Shown in pieces: positions 24,150-37,324 of a DNA stretch of 64,000 nucleotides; position 1 is the first letter of the stretch, and every line of letters starts with the position of its first letter. A program made the translations under genes and the position numbers. The stretch covers positions 94,132,292-94,196,291 of the forward strand of contig NC_061510.1 in assembly GCF_022539505.1 (NCBI RefSeq), written 5' to 3'. Source of the stretch: Lolium rigidum. Lineage: Eukaryota > Streptophyta > Magnoliopsida > Poales > Poaceae. The notes under the pieces are model-generated. The model ran no database searches and had not been told where the DNA came from. It saw nothing but the letters and a program-made list of their open reading frames with translations.

Positions 24150-25444
24150 TGATAGCTTCGATTCGGATAACGGATTGTAGTATGATAATATTTTTTCCTA
24201 GTAGACCTAGGTTTAATCGAATCTAGGGAAGAATTGCTAAAACGGTGTAAAGGAAACGTCTACAAGACTTGCTAGTTTATTTTTTTTTATGTTTACCAAA
24301 CCTTTCTAGTTTAATTTTAACGGGGTTGTGTTCCATGATGGAAATAGGCCAGGGTTAAGGTTTCTCCTGCAGCTATGCATACATATATAATTGAAGTGCA
24401 TATGTGTATCAAAAAAATATAGATAAGAGATTTGTGAGTAGCACATCCGCAAATACTCTTGCCCCAAAAGCCAGAGGTGACAAGAGCCTCTTGGTCCAAC
24501 CATTGTCCTCACAGCCCCGAGCAACAACAGTTATTAAGCATATGAATACAGACCAAAACATTAAGCTAGATTATTGTGCAATGATCCCAAATGATCAATA
24601 AACATGTACCGTTACTTTCCCCTTTCTGTCACTGAGGTTTCACGGTACCACGCGGTTCTCCAGTCATCCCACCTCTTCCCTTCATCGATCTGAATGATAT
24701 GGGTACTTGCAGATCATCGAACCGAGGCAAAGATACAAGAATACAAGATTGGAGAACTCCTATTCAATCCTTACACATATAATAAGATTAGATGCACATA
24801 AACGCTGTGAGGATTCACCCCAACCTGAAGCCCGTGAGGACTACTCACACATAATATCAAGATCAATAAAAAAGATAGAAATTATTGTGGTAAATACTTA
24901 GATTGAAATCATAATATTCTTACAATGGTTGCCAATTCTCAAGGAGATCTCTATTACAATGGTGATGGCTATGGCTATGGAGGAGATAGGAGATGGAATG
25001 GATGAACTATGGTGGTGAATTTCCTTTGGTGTGTGGTGCAGATGGATCTGATGGATGGCGTCTCTGTTTGGTGACAAATGACTCTCTTTTTGGCGACGGA
25101 TCCTTCAAGAAACCTATAGGGTTTGACCTCCGGAAGGCTGCGGCACATGGTACGGACGTACGGTACGGGCGGGGCTTGCCCGTACCAATGCCCGTTAAAG
25201 TCCATGGAACCGCCTCTTCGAGCGTAGTCAACTTTGCCATACTCCTCACGCAGTTTTATTCAGTAATTGCAGATCCATTTTGTCATTATGACGTGATTTC
25301 CTACACATCATCCAAAAATAGAATAGATTGCACATATTTGCATTAATTAGTCATTAGTGGCAAGTTGAGAGGTAAACTTAGTCAATTTCTTGACTTGTCT
25401 AAGGGTTTAAACGCGAGAAAAAGTGGTGTCTTTCAGAACCATCA
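24150..25444 (-). repeat. 3' LTR of element F
   Basis: 1295 bp, plus strand TGATAGCTTCG to AGAACCATCA; pairs with 54799-56097 and with LTR J reversed. It contains the inverted repeat GGTACGGGC/GCCCGTACC at 25162-25186. Confidence 0.9.
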
Positions 25445-26067
25445 ACTTCCCCAAGCTTAAACTTGATCGTCCACGAGCAAGAAACAAAGAACCATAAGGA
25501 ACTTGGCGTTTAAACCAAAATAACGAGAAAGCAAAATCACTTACAAGTGGTAGCCTTATGATTCCAGCACTTCTTCCATTTGAAATCTTAGCATAGTTAG
25601 AGAAGTGCCAAGAATATAATACAACCATCGGTAACTCGAGACAATCATAATAAAGATTATAAGTATGAATAACTAGTTGTGTAAACAATCACTCGAGCTT
25701 AAGTTTTTAACTCTCAGTTTGTCAAGGAACACTGGAAGTTTATTATCATTAAAATTAAGTATGAGCATTCATGTCAAAAGAGGTATAAGCAATGAAGTAT
25801 CTTAGTTACGCCCACATCAATTGATCAAGGCTATCAAAAGACTTACTATATATTCATTATCTTTCAAGAATATTCATCTAGCAGTAGCGAGTCCATGCCA
25901 AGACTTGAGAAGTGATACTTTTGGATTCCTTTGATAGTTTCCAAACAAGAGACATGAATGAACTTTTTAGTAAATTTTGCAACACTCAAGGGGCCAGTAG
26001 TACGCGCGAGTAGTTGGCTACCCGCACCTTCAACTCATAGCAGAAATTGGGATTTATACCTCAAATC
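25445..26067. other. Polypurine tract and first part of F 3' non-coding region
   Basis: Polypurine tract ACTTCCCCAAGCTTA at 25445-25459 (plus strand), then AT-rich sequence without a credible ORF up to the TSD of solo LTR G. Confidence 0.65.
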
Positions 26068-27685
26068 GTTTATGTGGTGACCCAGCGTACCACTGCATGG
26101 TGTAGTACACAAGTCGTTGACATAACACAAGTGAAACACCGTTCCACTCATATTACATCCCTCAGAGTGGTACAACAGAAACATATGCGAGTCCAAGGTA
26201 TGTCTATAGAAGTACACACGAACTGTTTACATAAGATCAACACAGCCTCCTACTTTACAGTGAGGTAAAACTTCAAATAAAGCTCCAGAAGAACGACTCG
26301 TAGTCTATCTTGTTGCTAACTCAAGTTTAAGAGCTACTTGGCTTGCTATAGAACTCTATCTACTTAGGTGCTAGGATTAGGGAAAGGTTCCCTTTTATTA
26401 CTATTCTAGGTTTCCATTATAGCTGGTGCAGAAGTTGACTCCATTGACTCCTTTAACTGGATTCTTCATCTTGTTGAAGTTGACTCCTTTGTCTTCGAGT
26501 TCCACGGTAGTTTCTCCTTCGGTGCCTTGATCTAAGAAGGGGGTTCAAACGGGAGGGAATGAGTACGAGCGTACTCAGCAAGTTCATATTAGGAAATATG
26601 TGTATCATGCACTAGCTACAACCATAGACAATAAAGTCGTAGGCCAATGCAAGTTTTCATAATCATTTCTTCAAAAGGTTTATTTTATTCTGAAAACTAT
26701 GCCCGTCAGTCTTCACAGGTTGACCAGAACTTCGTGGAGTTCCTTTCCTGCCGCGCGTTCGCAGTTCCCTTCCCGGAACAGGGAGTGACGAGTCACAATT
26801 CGGTATCCTCTGCGAGAGGTGCGTTACTTTTCCCATAAAAGAACTTATCCTTGATACCAACCGGGTGATCGTTCCCGTCCACACTTCCTTGGTGTGGGGC
26901 CAGGTGTAAGGTCCAAGCCAATCACTGCCTTCTCCGCGACCCTGCAAACCCACCCTTTTGTCCAACCGTGCACCCCCAATAGACATCTCCCGATCATACG
27001 ACTTTACTCACGGTGTACTTTGGACAATCCATCATAGACCGTAGAGCTCGTCATCCACACGAATGGGGATTTAAAAGGCTATCCCAACCTAAGGCAGTGC
27101 CTCCAACACCCCGCAGCTCTACCAGTCCGTTGGCATGCAGAAGAGAAAAGATACAGCTGACTTCCCCAGAGCCATTATAGATCTTATGGTCAACGCGATA
27201 TGTACGGCGCTAGAATCACTGGATGGCATTGGTACTTAGTCCTAGATGAGTAGTACCCATGCAATAATTGTTCCATTGCCCACCACATAGTCATATTCAT
27301 AATTGTAAAATAATACTTTGCTTTTTAATGCAAGAGTGATAAGTATAGTACTTTGCATATAGTTTGCTACAAATAATCAAATGACATGAGCAAGCGATGA
27401 ACTTGCCTTTCTTGACTGCAAGATTATGCAGTCAAAAACTTCGATACGTGTTAACTCCAAATTCTGAAATACCATCATCGTCCGGTAAGGACAATGTTTA
27501 AAGAAGCGGCAAAGATGCTATAATGCATAGTATGAGATGCAATCGTCCCGAGCGTAACCTAATCTCGATGATTTAGGATGTATGAGTTGTAAAGATTTCT
27601 TTAGGGTTTGTTGCACTTTTAGAATGGTTCTCAAACAAGGTTCTTATTAGGGTTTGGTTATATTAGCATCATAACCAAGTGATAT

Positions 27686-27775
27686 AAGACAAAAACAAAG
27701 TAAAGAGATTGGGAAGTGGAGACTCCCCTTGCAGCGTGTCTTGATCTCCCCGGCAACGGCGCCAGAAAAAGAGCT
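27686..27775 (-). other. Extra leader fragment with PBS outside the left LTR of E
   Basis: Matches 34246-34335 from AAGACAAAAACAAAG onward. Contains a perfect tRNA-Asp PBS (27747-27764, TCCCCGGCAACGGCGCCA). Its left edge at 27686 is an abrupt switch to LTR G sequence. Confidence 0.85.
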
Positions 27776-29370
27776 TGATACGCGTACAACACGCGTCCAT
27801 TGGGAACCCCAAGAGGAAGGTGTGATGCGTACGGCGGCAAGTTTTCCCTCGGTATGAAACCAAGGTTTATCGAACCGAGTAGGAGCCAAGAAGCACGTTG
27901 AAGGTTGATGGCGGCGGGATGTAGTGCGGCGCAACACCGGAGATTCCGGCGCCAACGTGGAACCTCGCACAACACAACCAAAGTACTTTGCCCCAACGAA
28001 ACAGCGAGGTTGTCAATCTCACCGGCTTGTCTGTAACAAAGGATTAGATGTATAGTGTGGATGATGATTGTTTGCGAGAGAACGGTAGAACGAGTATTGC
28101 GGTAGATTGTATTTCGAGTATAGAGAATTGGACCGGGATCCACGAGTTCACTAGAGGTGTCTCTCCCATAAGATAAACGGCATGTTGGGTGAACAAATTA
28201 CGGTTGGGCAATTGACAAATAAAGAGGGCATGACCATGCACATACATATTATGATGAGTATAGTGAGATTTAATTGGGCATTACGACAAAGTACATAGAC
28301 CGCTATCCAGCATGCATCTATGCCTAAAAAGTCCACCTTCGAGGTTATCATCCGAACCCCCTCCAGTATTAAGTTGCTAACAATAGACAATTGCATTAAG
28401 TATTGCGCGTAATGTAATCGGTGACTACATCCTCGAACATAGCACCAATGTTTTATCCCTAGTGGCAACAAGCACATCCATAATCTTAGAGATTTCGTCA
28501 CTTCCCGCATTCACGGAGACATGAACCCACTATCGAGCATAAATACTCCCTCTTGGAGTTACAAGCATCTACTTGGCCGGAGCATCTACTAGTAACGGAG
28601 AGCATGCAAGATCATAAACAACACATAGACATAACTTTGATAATCAACATAATAAGTATTCTCTATTCATCGGATCCCAACAAACGCAACATATAGAATT
28701 ACAGATAGATGATCTTGATTATGTTAGGCAGCTCACAAGATCCGACAATTAAGCACAATGGGGAGAAGACAACCATCTAGCTACTGCTATGGACCCATAG
28801 TCCGGTGGTAGACTACTCACACATCACTCCGGAGGCGACCATGGCGGCGTAGAGTCCTCCGGGAGATGATTCCCCTCTCCGGCAGGGTGCCGGAGGCGAT
28901 CTCCTGAATCCCCCGAGATGGGATTGGCGGCGGCGGCGTCTGCGGAAGGTTTTCCGTATCGTGGCCCTCGGTGCGGGGGTTTCGCGACGGAGGCTTTAAG
29001 TAGGCGGAAGGGCAGGTCAGGAGGCGGCACGAGGGCCCACACCATAGGGCCGCGCGGCCAAGGCGGGGGCCGCGCCGCCCTATGGTTTGGCTGCCTCGTG
29101 GCCCCACTTCGTCTCCTCTTCGGTCTTCGGAAGCTTCGTGGCAAAATAGGACCACGGGCGTTGATTTCGTCCTATTCCGAGAATATTTCGTTACTAGGAT
29201 TTACTGAAACCAAAAACAGCAGAAAACGAGCAAGCGGCACTTCGGCATCTTGTTAATAGGTTAGTTCCAGAAAATGCACGAATATGACATAAAGTGTGCA
29301 TAAAACATGTAGATAACATCAATAATGTGGCATGGAACACAAAAAATTATCGATACGTCGGAGACGTATC
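27776..29370 (-). repeat. Left (3') LTR of element E
   Basis: 1595 bp, plus strand TGATACGCGTACAAC to GGAGACGTATCA; pairs with 34336-35924 and with solo LTR H. Confidence 0.92.
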
Positions 29371-31960
29371 AGCATCCCCAAGCTTAGTTCTGCTCGTCCC
29401 GAGCAGGTAAAACGATAACAAAGATAATTTACGGAGTGACATGCCATCATAACCTTGATCATACTATTTGTAAAGCATATGTAGTGAATGCAGCGATCAA
29501 AACAATGTATATGACATGAGTAAACAAGTGAATCATAAAGCAAAGACTTTTCATGAATAGTACATCAAGACAAGCATCAATAAGTCTTGCATAAGAGTTA
29601 ACTCATAAAGCAATAATTCAAAGTAAAGGTATTGAAGCAACACAAAGGAAGATTAAGTTTCAGCGGTTGCTTTCAACTTGTAACATGTATATCTCATGGA
29701 TATTGTCAACATAGAGTAATATAATAAGTGCAATATGCAAGTATGTAGGAATCAATGCACAGTTCACACAAGTGTTTGCTTCTTGAGGTGGAGAGAAATA
29801 GGTGAACTGACTCAACAATGAAAGTAAAAGAATGGTCCTCCATAGAGGAAAAGCATCGATTGCTATATTTGTGCTTGGAGCTTTGATTTTGAAAACATGA
29901 AACAATTTTGTCAACGGTAGTAATAAAGCATATGTATCATGTAAATTATATCTTACAAGTTGCAAGCCTCATGCATAGTATACTAATAGTGCCCGCACCT
30001 TGTCCTAATTAGCTTGGACTACCGGATCATCACAATGCACATGTTTTAACCAAGTGTCACAAAGGGGTACCTCTATGCCGCCTGTACAAAGGTCTAAGGA
30101 GAAAGCTCGCATTGTATTTCTCGCTATTGATTATTCTCAACTTAGACATCCATACCGGGACAACATAGACAACAGATAATGGACTCCTCTTCTATGCATA
30201 AGCATGTAACAACAATTAATAATTTTCTCATATGAGATTGAGGATATTGTTCAAAACTGAAACTTCCACCATGGATCATGGCTTTAGTTAGCGGCCCAAT
30301 GTTCTTCTCTAACAATATGCATGCTTAACCATAAGGTGGTAGATCTCTCTTACTTCAGACAAGACGAACATGCATAGCAACTCACATGAAATTCAACAAA
30401 GAATAGTTGATGGCGTCCCCGAGTGAACATGGTTATCGCACAACGAGCAACTTAATAAGAGATAAAGTGCATAAGTACATATTCAATACCACAATAGTTA
30501 TTAAGCTATTTGTCCCATGAGCTATATATTGCAAAGGTGAATGATGGAATTTTAAAGGTAGCACTCAAGCAATTTACTTTGGAATGGCGGAGAAATACCA
30601 TGTAGTAGGTAGGTATGGTGGACACAAATGGCATAGTGGTTGGCTCAAGGATTTTGGATGCATGAGAAGTATTCCCTCTCGATACAAGGTTTAGGCTAGC
30701 AAGGCTATTTGAAACAAACACAAGGATGACGGTGCAGCAAAACTCACATAAAAGACATATTGTAAACATTATAAGACTCCACACCGTCTTCCTTGTTGTT
30801 CAAACTCAATACTAGAAATTATCTAGACCTTAGAGAGACCAAATATGCAAACCAAATTTTAGCATGCTCTATGTATTTCTTCATTAATGGGTGCAAAGTA
30901 TATGATGCAAGAGCTTAAACATGAGCACAACAATTGCCAAGTATCACATTACCTAAGACATTTTAGCAATTTACTACATGTATCATTTTCCAATTCCAAC
31001 CATATAACAATTTAACGAAGAAGAAACTTCGCCATGAATACTATGAGTAGAGCCTAAGGACATACTTGTCCATATGCTACAGCGGAGCGTGTCTCTCTCC
31101 CATACAGTGAATGCTAGGATCCATTTATTCAAACAAAACAAAAACAAAAACAAACCGACGCTCCAAGAAAAGCACATAAGATGTGATGGAATAAAAATAT
31201 AGTTTCGGGGGAGGAACTCGATAATGTTGTCGATGAAGAAGGGGATGCCTTGGGCATCCCCAAGCTTAGACGCTTGAGTCTTCTTAGAATATGCAGGGGT
31301 GAACCACCGGGGCATCCCCAAGCTTAGAGCTTTCACTCTCCTTGATCATGTTGCATCATACTCCTCTCTTGATCTTTGAAAACTTCCTCCACACCAAACT
31401 TAGAACAACTCATTAGAGGATTAGTGGACAATAAAAATTAACATGTTCAGAGGTGACATAATTATTCTTAACACTTCTGAACATTGCATAAAGCTACTGG
31501 ACATTAATGGATCAAAGAAATTCATCCAACATAGCAAAAGAGGCAATGCGAAATAAAAGGCAGAATCTGTCAAAACAGAACAGTTCGTATTGAAGAATTT
31601 TATCGAGGCACCAGACTTGCTCAAATGAAAATGCTCAAATTGAATGAAAGTTGCGTACATATCTGAGGATCACTCACGTAAATTGGCATAATTTTATGAG
31701 TTACCTACAGAGAAAACAGCCCAGATTCGTGACAGCAAAGAAATCTGTTTCTGCGCAGTAATCCAAATCTAGTATGAACTTTACTATCAACGACTTTACT
31801 TGGCACAACAAAACACTAAACTAAGATAAGGAGAGGTTGCTACAGTAGTAAACAACTTCCAAGACACAAAATAAAAACAAAGTACTGTAGTAAAAACCAT
31901 GGGTTGTCTCCCATAAGCGCTTTTCTTTAACGCCTTTCAGCTAGGCGCAGAAAGTGTGTA
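29371..31960. other. 3' non-coding region of element E
   Basis: Starts with polypurine tract GCATCCCCAAGCTTAG (29371-29386); two more exact copies at 31254-31269 and 31312-31327. No credible ORF. Closely similar to 13986-16540 of C although the E and C LTRs differ. Confidence 0.7.
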
Positions 31961-34082
31961 TCAAGTATTATCAAGAGACGAAGTGTCAACATCATAATTT
32001 GTTCTAATAATAGAATCAAATGGTAACTTCATTCTCTTTCTAGGAAAGTGTTCCATACCTTTCTTGAGAGGAAATTGATATTTTATATTACCTTCCTTCA
32101 TATCAATGATAGCACCAACAGTTCGAAGAAAAGGTCTTCCCAATATAATGGGACAAGATGCATTGCATTCAATATCCAAGACAACAAAATCAACGCGGAC
32201 AAGGTTATTGTTAACGGTAATGCGAACATTATCAACTTTCCCCAAAGGTTTCTTTGTAGAATGATCGAGCAAGATTAACATCCAAATAACAATTTTTCGA
32301 GTGGTGGCAAGTCAAGCATATTATAAATTTTCTTAGGCATAACGGAAATACTTGCACCAAGATCACATAAAGCATTACAATCAAAATCTTTAACCTTCAT
32401 CTTAATGATGGGCTCCCAACCATCCTCTAGCTTTCTAGGAATAGAGGCTTCGCGCTCTAGTTTCTCTTCTCTAGCTTTTATGAGAGCATTTGTAATATGT
32501 TGCGTGAAAACCAAATTTATAGCACTAGCATTAGGACTTTTAGCAAGTTTTTGCAAGAACTTTATAACTTTAGAGATGTGGCAATCATCAAAATTCAAAC
32601 CATTATAATCTAAAGCAATGGGATCATCATCCCCAATGTTGGAAAAAATTTCAGCAGTTTTATCACAGGCAGTTTCAGCAGTTTTAGCAATTTCAGGCAG
32701 TTTCTCGCGCTTTGCATTAGAAGTGGAAACATTGCTAACACCAATTCTTTTATTATTAATAGTAGGAGGTGCAGCAACATGTGTAGCATTAGCATTACTA
32801 GTCGTGGTAATAGTCCAAACTTTAGCTACATTCTTCTCTTTAGCTAGTTTTTCATTTTCTTCTCTATCCCACCTAGCATGCAGTTCAGCCATTAGTCTTA
32901 TATTCTCATTAATTCTAACTTGGATGGCATTTGTTGTAGTAATAATTTTATTTTCAATATCCCTATTAGGCATAACTTTCGATTTCAAAAGATCAACATC
33001 AGCAGCAAGACTATCGACTTTAGAAGCAAGTATATCAATTTTCCCAAGCTTTTCTTCAACAGATTTGTTAAAAGCAGTTTGTGTACTAATAAATTCTTTA
33101 AGCATGGCTTCAAGTCCAGGGGGTGTGTTCCTATTATTGTTGTAAGAATTCCCATAAGAATTACCATAGCCCTTGCCATTATTATAAGGATATGGCCTAT
33201 AGTTGTTACTAGAATTGTTCCGGTAAGCATTGTTGTTGAAATTATTATTTTTAATGAAGTTTACATCAACATGTTCTTCTTGGGCAACCAATGAAGCTAA
33301 CAGAACATTATTAGGATCAACATTAGTCCTATCATTCACAAGCATAGACATAATAGCATCAATCTTATCACTCAAGGAAGAGGTTTCTTCGACGGAATTT
33401 ACCTTCTTACCTTGTGGAGCTCTTTCCGTGTGCCATTCAGAGTAATTGATCATCATATTATCAAGAAGCTTTGTTGCTTCACCAAGAGTGATGGACATAA
33501 AGGTACCTCCAGCAGATCTGAATCCAATAAATTCCGTGAAGAAAAATTTAGTCCTGCATAGAAGGTTTGGATGATCATCCAAGTAGTCAGTCCATGGGTT
33601 GGGCAATTTTTAACCGGAGATTTCATTCTTTCCCATGCTTGTGCAACATGCTCAGTATCTAATTGTTTAAAATTCATTATGCTACTCCTCAAAGATATAA
33701 TTTTAGCGAGGGGATAATATCTACCAATAAAAGCATCCTTGCATTTAGTCCATGAATCAATACTATTCTTAGGCGAGAGATAGCAACCAATCTTTAGCTC
33801 TTCCTCTTAATGAGAAAGGGAACAATTTTAATTTTATAATGTCACCATCTACATCTTTATATTTTTGCATTTCACATATTTCAACAAAATTATTAAGATG
33901 GGCAGCAGCATCATCAGAACTAACACCAGAAAATTGCTCTCGCATAACAAGATTCGGTAAAGCGAGGTTTAATTTCAAAGAATTCTGCTGTAGTAGCAGG
34001 TGGAGCAATAGGTGTGCATAAGAAATCATTATTATTTGTGGTTGTGAAGTCACACAACTTAGTATTTTCAGGAGTGGCCATT
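31961..34082 (-). pseudogene. gag-protease of element E, frameshifted
   Basis: Start at 34082 (MATPENTKLCDF). The gag core has MREQFSGVSSDDAAAHLNNF and FPFSLRGRAKDWLLSLA, then AQAWERMKSPVKNCPTHGL and QTFYAGLNFSSRNLLDS. Frame changes occur near 33990, 33770, 33520 and 32280. Where a CCHC zinc knuckle would be expected there is an Asn/Tyr/Gly-rich stretch (about 33250-33130). A coiled-coil-like region follows (KIDILASKVDSLAADVDLLK). The protease has CDLGASISVMP at about 32350 and IILGRPFLRTVGAIIDM at about 32130. The ORF ends at 31961 with no RT. Capsid and maturation functions are inferred from family motifs; this copy is inactive. Confidence 0.85.
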
Positions 34083-34306
34083 TTAGCAGTAGTAAATAAA
34101 GCAAACTAGATAAAGTAAATGCAAGTAACTAATTTTTTTTGTGTTTTTGATATAGCAAACAAGATAGCAAACAAAGTAAAACTAGCAACTAATTTTTTTG
34201 TTTTTTGATTTAGTGCAGCAAACAAAGTAGTAAATAAAACTAAGCAAGACAAAAACAAAGTAAAGAGATTGGGAAGTGGAGACTCCCCTTGCAGCGTGTC
34301 TTGATC

Positions 34307-34324
34307 TCCCCGGCAACGGCGCCG
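34307..34324 (-). other. Primer binding site of element E (tRNA-Asp)
   Basis: Plus strand TCCCCGGCAACGGCGCCG: one mismatch to tRNA-Asp at the last base. It lies 11 bases from the 5' LTR. Confidence 0.85.
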
Positions 34325-34335
34325 GAAAAAGAGCT

Positions 34336-35924
34336 TGATACGTGTACAACACGCGTCCGTTGGGAACCCCAAGAGGAAGGTGTGATGCGTACGGCGGCAA
34401 GTTTTCCCTCGGTATGAAACCAAGGTTTATCGAACCGAGTAGGAGCCAAGAAGCACGTTGAAGGTTGATGGCGGCGGGATGTAGTGCGGCGCAACACCGG
34501 AGATTCCGGCGCCAACGTGGAACCTGCACAACACAACCAAAGTACTTTGCCCCAACGAAACGAGCGAGGTTGTCAATCTCACCGGCTTGCTGTAACAAAG
34601 GATTAGATGTATAGTGTGGATGATGATTGTTTGCGAGAGAACGATGAGAACGAGTATTGCGGTAGATTGTATTTCGGTATAGAGAATTGGACCGGGGTCC
34701 ACAGTTCACTAGAGGTGTCTCTCCCATAAGATAAACGGCATGTTAGGTGAACAAATTACGGTTGGGCAATTGACAAATAAAGAGGGCATGACCATGCACA
34801 TACATATTATGATGAGTATAGTGAGATTTAATTGGGCATTACGATAAAGTACATAGACCGCTATCCAGACATGCATCTATGCCTAAAAAGTCCACCTTCA
34901 GAGTTATCATCCGAACCCCCTCCGGTATTAAGTTGCTAACAACGAGACAATTGCATTAAGTATTGCGCGTAATGTAATCGGTGACTACATCCTCGAACAT
35001 AGCACCAATGTTTTATCCCTAGTGGCAACAGCACATCCATAATCTTAGAGATTTCGTCACTTCCCCGATTCACGGAGACATGAACCCACTATCGAGCATA
35101 AATACTCCCTCTTGGAGTTACAAGCATCTACTTGGCCGGAGCATCTACTAGTAACGGAGAGCATGCAAGATCATAAACAACACATAGACATAACTTTGAT
35201 AATCAACATAACAAGTATTCTCTATTCATCGGATCCCAACAAACGCAACATATAGAATTACGGATAGATGATCTTGATCATGTTAGGCAGCTCACAAGAT
35301 CCGACAATTAAGCACAATGGGGAGAAGACAACCATCTAGCTACTGCTATGGACCCATAGTCCGGGGGTAGACTACTCACACATCACTTCGGAGGCGACCA
35401 TGGCGGCGTAGAGTCCTCCGGGAGATGATTCCCCTCTCCGGCGGGGTGCCGGAGAGCGATCTCCTGAATCCCCCGATTGGCGGCGGCGGCGTCTGCGGAA
35501 GGTTTTCCGTATCGTGGCTCTCGGTGCGGGGGTTTCGCGACGGAGGCTTTAAGTAGGCGGAAGGGCAGGTCGGGGAGGCGGCACGAGGGCCCACACCATA
35601 GGGCCGCGCGGCCAAGGCGAGGGCCGCGCCGCCCTATGGTTTGGCTGCCTCGTGGCCCCACTTCGTCTCCTCTTCGGTCTTCCGGAAGCTTCGTGGCAAA
35701 ATAGGACCCCGGGCGTTGATTTCGTCCAATTCGAGAATATTTCGTTACTAGGATTTACGAAACCAAAAACAGACGGAAAACAGCAAGCGGCACTTCGGCA
35801 TCTTGTTAATAGGTTAGTTCCAGAAAATGCACGAATATGACATAAAGTGTGCATAAAACATGTAGATAACATCAATAATGTGGCATGGAACACAAGAAAT
35901 TATCGATACGTCGGAGACGTATCA
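34336..35924 (-). repeat. Right (5') LTR of element E
   Basis: 1589 bp, plus strand TGATACGTGTACAAC to GGAGACGTATCA. Differs from the left LTR mostly at CAG/CTG sites. Confidence 0.92.
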
Positions 35925-37324
35925 CTATGTAACTCTAGGGTTTACTATTGGGTTCATTTAGTTTTACTAATAGGAACTATTTGGTTCTTAACTTGGAATG
36001 GGTTTCTATATAGCAAGTATTGGTAGGTTTATTGCTATGGTTTCTTCTAAGCATCATATCAAAGGATGGTTATCAAGATGGTTCTATAAATTAGCTATTA
36101 GGGTTTACTATGGTTTCACAATTGCTTTACTAAGTAATCTCTAATTGCTTCTAAACTAGATGGTTTATTATTTCTTTAATAGGGTTTAGTTGTATAGGAG
36201 CATGTGTTGTGAATTGCTACACAAGGTTGGTACTAGGGTTCATCATTATAGTTCTACTAGGGTTTGATGGTTGAGGTTGATCTTAATGGTGTGGTATGGT
36301 GATAAATGGTGTCAATGTGAGATTAGCAAGCTAAGATTTGCTCCTAAGTGGCACTAATTGGTTATACAAAGTTTATTCAAAAATAAAGACATGGAATGAT
36401 GACTCATGTGAATTGGTTCTATGTTGGTGGATCATGACTTGTATTTGTTGGTCACATAATAAGGTTCTCTATGTAAGGTGAAATTCACATGATCACATGT
36501 GATAAGCAACTAGGGTTTTAGGGTTTAACATTTTGACATGATCACATAAAATAATGGGATCCAGATTCTAACTTATAATAAAACTAGGGTTTCTAAATTA
36601 TGATCAAATTCTGAAAGTATTACTTGATACTAGAATTAATGTGATTAAGTACTTGAAATAAAGTTATTAATAAATTTAACATGCTATTAATTTTTAGAGG
36701 GTTTAAGAATTAAAATAATTACTAGTTAGGGTTTAATTAGAAACTAGGGTTTTATAATTATGATTAGGTTTTAAAATAATGACTTGTTAATTTAAGAATG
36801 TTTAAGTTAAAAATTGAGTTATCAAAATAATATTAGTTGTTGGTATTTTCTTGCATTATTAATATTTAAAGAAATAGTAAATGGCAATTTGCACATTAGG
36901 GCTTATGAATTACCACTAATATTTTAATTGATGAAAATATAATCAAGAAATTTAATCTTAACATTTTATTTACTTACTGAATAGATAATATTTAATTTTG
37001 AAACTTAATTATTTATTAAATTCAAATTGAGTTTTAAATAAATTGGAAGGCATAATTAATAAAGTTAAAAATAAGTGAATTTTTATTTTGACACACATTT
37101 TGTTTTATATTTTATTTGAATAGAGTTTATTTTTGTGAGCATTTTGATATATTATTCATAATTTTCTGAGTTGATATGAATTTTATACAATTTTGCAAAT
37201 TTTTTGCTATTTACTGGAATTTGAAATTAAACCTAAATACTAAACGTACCGATTCACTTCTACCTCTAGACACAGACAGCTGGGACCAAGTCCCAGTCAT
37301 CTGCCTCGTTGGCAGCTGACCGAG

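Larger units (their letters stand above)
27686..35924 (-). mobile_element. Element E: Athila-group gag-pro element in an internal-LTR-internal-LTR array
   Basis: 3' LTR 27776-29370, internal 29371-34335, 5' LTR 34336-35924. Outside the left LTR there is a further 90-base fragment (27686-27775) with a second PBS, identical in layout to the internal leader at 34246-34335. The left LTR thus has a PBS on one side and a polypurine tract on the other. This is the expected remnant of unequal LTR recombination between tandem copies, followed by loss of the outer part. No TSD matches (right flank CTATG). It carries gag and protease but no RT or integrase. Host is LTR G. Confidence 0.85.

Noticed and set aside
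27747..27764. Matches to the tRNA-Asp 3' end as possible tRNA genes
   Set aside because: Only 18 bases match, all beside LTRs; these are primer binding sites.
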